From Mucilaginibacter psychrotolerans (GTDB lineage: Bacteria > Bacteroidota > Bacteroidia > Sphingobacteriales > Sphingobacteriaceae): DNA of 64,000 nucleotides. The stretch spans positions 124,001-188,000 of the forward strand of contig NZ_SOZE01000001.1 of NCBI RefSeq assembly GCF_004519315.1. The letters run 5' to 3'. Of the stretch, positions 62,668-64,000 are shown piece after piece. Positions within the stretch are counted from its first letter, which is position 1, and each line of letters opens with the position of its first letter. The notes under the pieces were generated by a model. That model did no database searches and was not told the DNA's origin. It worked only from the letters and a program-made list of their open reading frames with translations. The position numbers were made by a program, and so were the translations under genes.

Positions 62668-63426
62668 TTGGAAGACAGAAAGAAAAAGGTTAAGAGCATA
62701 TTGGTTACGCTGCCAAAACCTGAAAATGATAAAAATCCGTACGCTGAACTGGCTAAAAAGCTGAATTTAAAGATCGACTTCCGGTCGTTTATTCATGTTG
62801 AAGGCGTGCCAGCAAAAGATTTTCGTAAGGAGAAGATAAACCTGGCCGATTTTACTGCCGTTATCTTCACCAGCCGTAATTCTGCCGACCACTTTTTCCG
62901 CATTTGCGAGGAAATGCGTTTCGAGGTGCCGGTAGAAATGAAATACTTTTGCCTTTCAGAAACCATTGCCCTTTACCTGCAAAAGTATATTCAATACCGT
63001 AAGCGCAAGATATTCTTTGGCAAGCAAACCGCTGCCGACCTGGCCGAGGTGCTTAAGAAACACTCGGGCGAGAAATTCCTTTACCCATGTTCAGATGTAG
63101 CCGCCGAAGAAACACAAAAGTTTTTGCTGGATAACGGCTATAACTTTACACCTGCGGTGCTGTTCCGTACCGTATGCAGCGATCTTAGCGATCTGGCCGA
63201 AGTGTTTTACGACGTGATAGCGTTCTTCAGCCCGTCGAGTATCCAGTCGCTTTATCAAAACTTCCCCGATTTTAAGCAAAACAACACCCGCATTGCCGCT
63301 TTTGGGGCAACTACCCACAAAGCGGTGCTGGCGGCAGGCTTAATACTTGATATCCCCGCGCCAACCCCGGCCGCCCCATCCATGACGATGGCTATAGAAC
63401 AGTATGTAAAACAAGTAAATAAATAA
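62668..63426 (+). CDS. hemD: Uroporphyrinogen-III synthase family protein
   Basis: A 252-residue HemD-fold protein. The start is a TTG at 62668 (TTG GAA GAC AGA) giving MEDRKKKVKSILVTLPKPEN; there is no ATG in frame near the conserved N-terminus. HemD hallmarks are ADFTAVIFTSRNSADHFF in the first half and DVIAFFSPSSIQSLYQNFPD in the second. It cyclises hydroxymethylbilane to uroporphyrinogen III for heme and sirohaem. It lies between DUF4271 and gldK, a usual order in Sphingobacteriaceae. Confidence 0.86.
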   Translation: MEDRKKKVKSILVTLPKPENDKNPYAELAKKLNLKIDFRSFIHVEGVPAKDFRKEKINLADFTAVIFTSRNSADHFFRICEEMRFEVPVEMKYFCLSETIALYLQKYIQYRKRKIFFGKQTAADLAEVLKKHSGEKFLYPCSDVAAEETQKFLLDNGYNFTPAVLFRTVCSDLSDLAEVFYDVIAFFSPSSIQSLYQNFPDFKQNNTRIAAFGATTHKAVLAAGLILDIPAPTPAAPSMTMAIEQYVKQVNK

Positions 63427-63684
63427 TTTTATTTAATCCATACACCCTTCGCAACAAAAATTGAACTACTGCGTATAACACCCTAATATTTATCAATTAA
63501 ATAGATGTTGCGGCTTGTTAATTCACGCGTAAATAATTAACTGATTTTTGCCGATTTGTAATTTTAAGCGGCCTTATCTTGGTTAATTAAAACATTTTTG
63601 CATTGTAATGAAGTATATTTAATATATTCGGAGGTGCGTTGCGATGCATTGAATTCATAGCAGGTAAACGATTTTTAATAAAAA

Positions 63685-64000
63685 ATGAAGCAATTATACT
63701 TTCTGATAGTAGTTTTAGCGGGTTCCGTTTTAGCAGGATGTAGTACCGGCGGTGCCGGCAATGGCGAGGTTGTTGGCGTACGCCAGCGCGCTTTCAGGGC
63801 AACAACGCCGCTGAATATGGTGTATATTAAAGGCGGTACTTTCCTTATGGGCCAAACAGATCAGGATGTTACCTTTTCGCAAACCTCACAAACCAAACAG
63901 GTTACCATTTCTCCGTTTTTTATGGACGAAACCGAGTTATCTAATACCAAATACAAGCAATTTGTGCTTTGGGTACGCGATTCTATAGCGATAACCAACT
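63685..64000 (+). CDS. gldK: Gliding motility / type IX secretion lipoprotein GldK (PorK), 5' part
   Basis: 105 residues are visible before the right edge. MKQLYFLIVVLAGSVLAGCS is a lipoprotein signal with lipobox LAGC. After a short linker comes PLNMVYIKGGTFLMGQTDQD and SPFFMDETELSNTKYKQFVL, the start of the formylglycine-generating-enzyme-like fold that defines GldK/PorK. GldK and GldN form the outer-membrane ring of the type IX secretion system. gldL, gldM and gldN are expected just beyond the window. The gene follows hemD after 258 bases that hold no gene. Confidence 0.92.
   Translation, partial: MKQLYFLIVVLAGSVLAGCSTGGAGNGEVVGVRQRAFRATTPLNMVYIKGGTFLMGQTDQDVTFSQTSQTKQVTISPFFMDETELSNTKYKQFVLWVRDSIAITN

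Noticed and set aside
1..64000. tRNA, rRNA, insertion sequences with transposase genes, integrases.
   Set aside because: No convincing cloverleaf, rRNA segment, transposase or recombinase motif was found on either strand by reading.

Overview
This window comes from the chromosome of a member of the Bacteroidota, most likely family Sphingobacteriaceae (Mucilaginibacter/Pedobacter type). The evidence is Bacteroidota-type -7 boxes (TAnnTTTG), absence of clear Shine-Dalgarno sites, a gliding/type IX secretion gene (gldK) at the right edge, Reg_prop hybrid sensor kinases, a GH95 fucosidase, DUF4271/hemD linkage and Bacteroidota-style families such as DUF1543, DUF6263 and DUF4397. The naming is inference; no rRNA or tRNA gene was seen.

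Layout. 1-3197 (minus): a sugar-acid operon (UxaA-type dehydratase, SDR, FAH-family hydrolase running off the left edge) that fits the non-phosphorylating L-fucose route. A GH95 alpha-L-fucosidase and a zinc dehydrogenase lie in a second minus-strand unit at 6852-10318. 3687-6782 (plus): FAD oxidoreductase, DUF1543 protein, an orphan antitoxin-like protein and a GNAT enzyme. 10944-13487: clpC. 13558-15626: two secreted proteins. 15693-19557: an AT-rich accessory pair, a Fic protein and a 959-residue RelE-like/SF1-helicase/ankyrin fusion. 20077-33539: a complete branched-chain amino-acid operon (ilvD-ilvB-ilvN-ilvC-leuC-leuD-MTase-leuB-MTase-leuA-ilvA). Its spacers are packed with several families of short interspersed repeats, two of which run into coding sequence. 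33901-37582: alcohol dehydrogenase, DUF4397 lipoprotein, response regulator, YtxH and MmcQ proteins. 37722-46084: carbohydrate genes (cytoplasmic alpha-amylase, GH9, epimerase, sialate esterase) with a stand-alone GldM N-domain protein. 46290-47806: an SDR and a TetR regulator with visible operators. 47860-49572: two adjacent broken genes, an HNH nuclease with a frameshift and an MltR/HEPN-like protein with an early stop. 49766-63426: an orphan CHC2 zinc finger, JmjC/cupin protein, fasciclin, hemW, a 1417-residue hybrid kinase, a GAF/DHp/PAS/PAS protein lacking an ATPase domain, a glycosyltransferase, DUF1569, DUF4271 and hemD. 63685 onward: start of gldK.

The best candidates for undescribed biology are the RelE-helicase-ankyrin protein beside Fic, the decayed HNH/HEPN pair, the isolated GldM N-domain protein, and the invasion of the ilv-leu operon by repeats that now encode the N-termini of IlvB and IlvN. 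All functions are inferred from sequence motifs read by eye; no database search was run.
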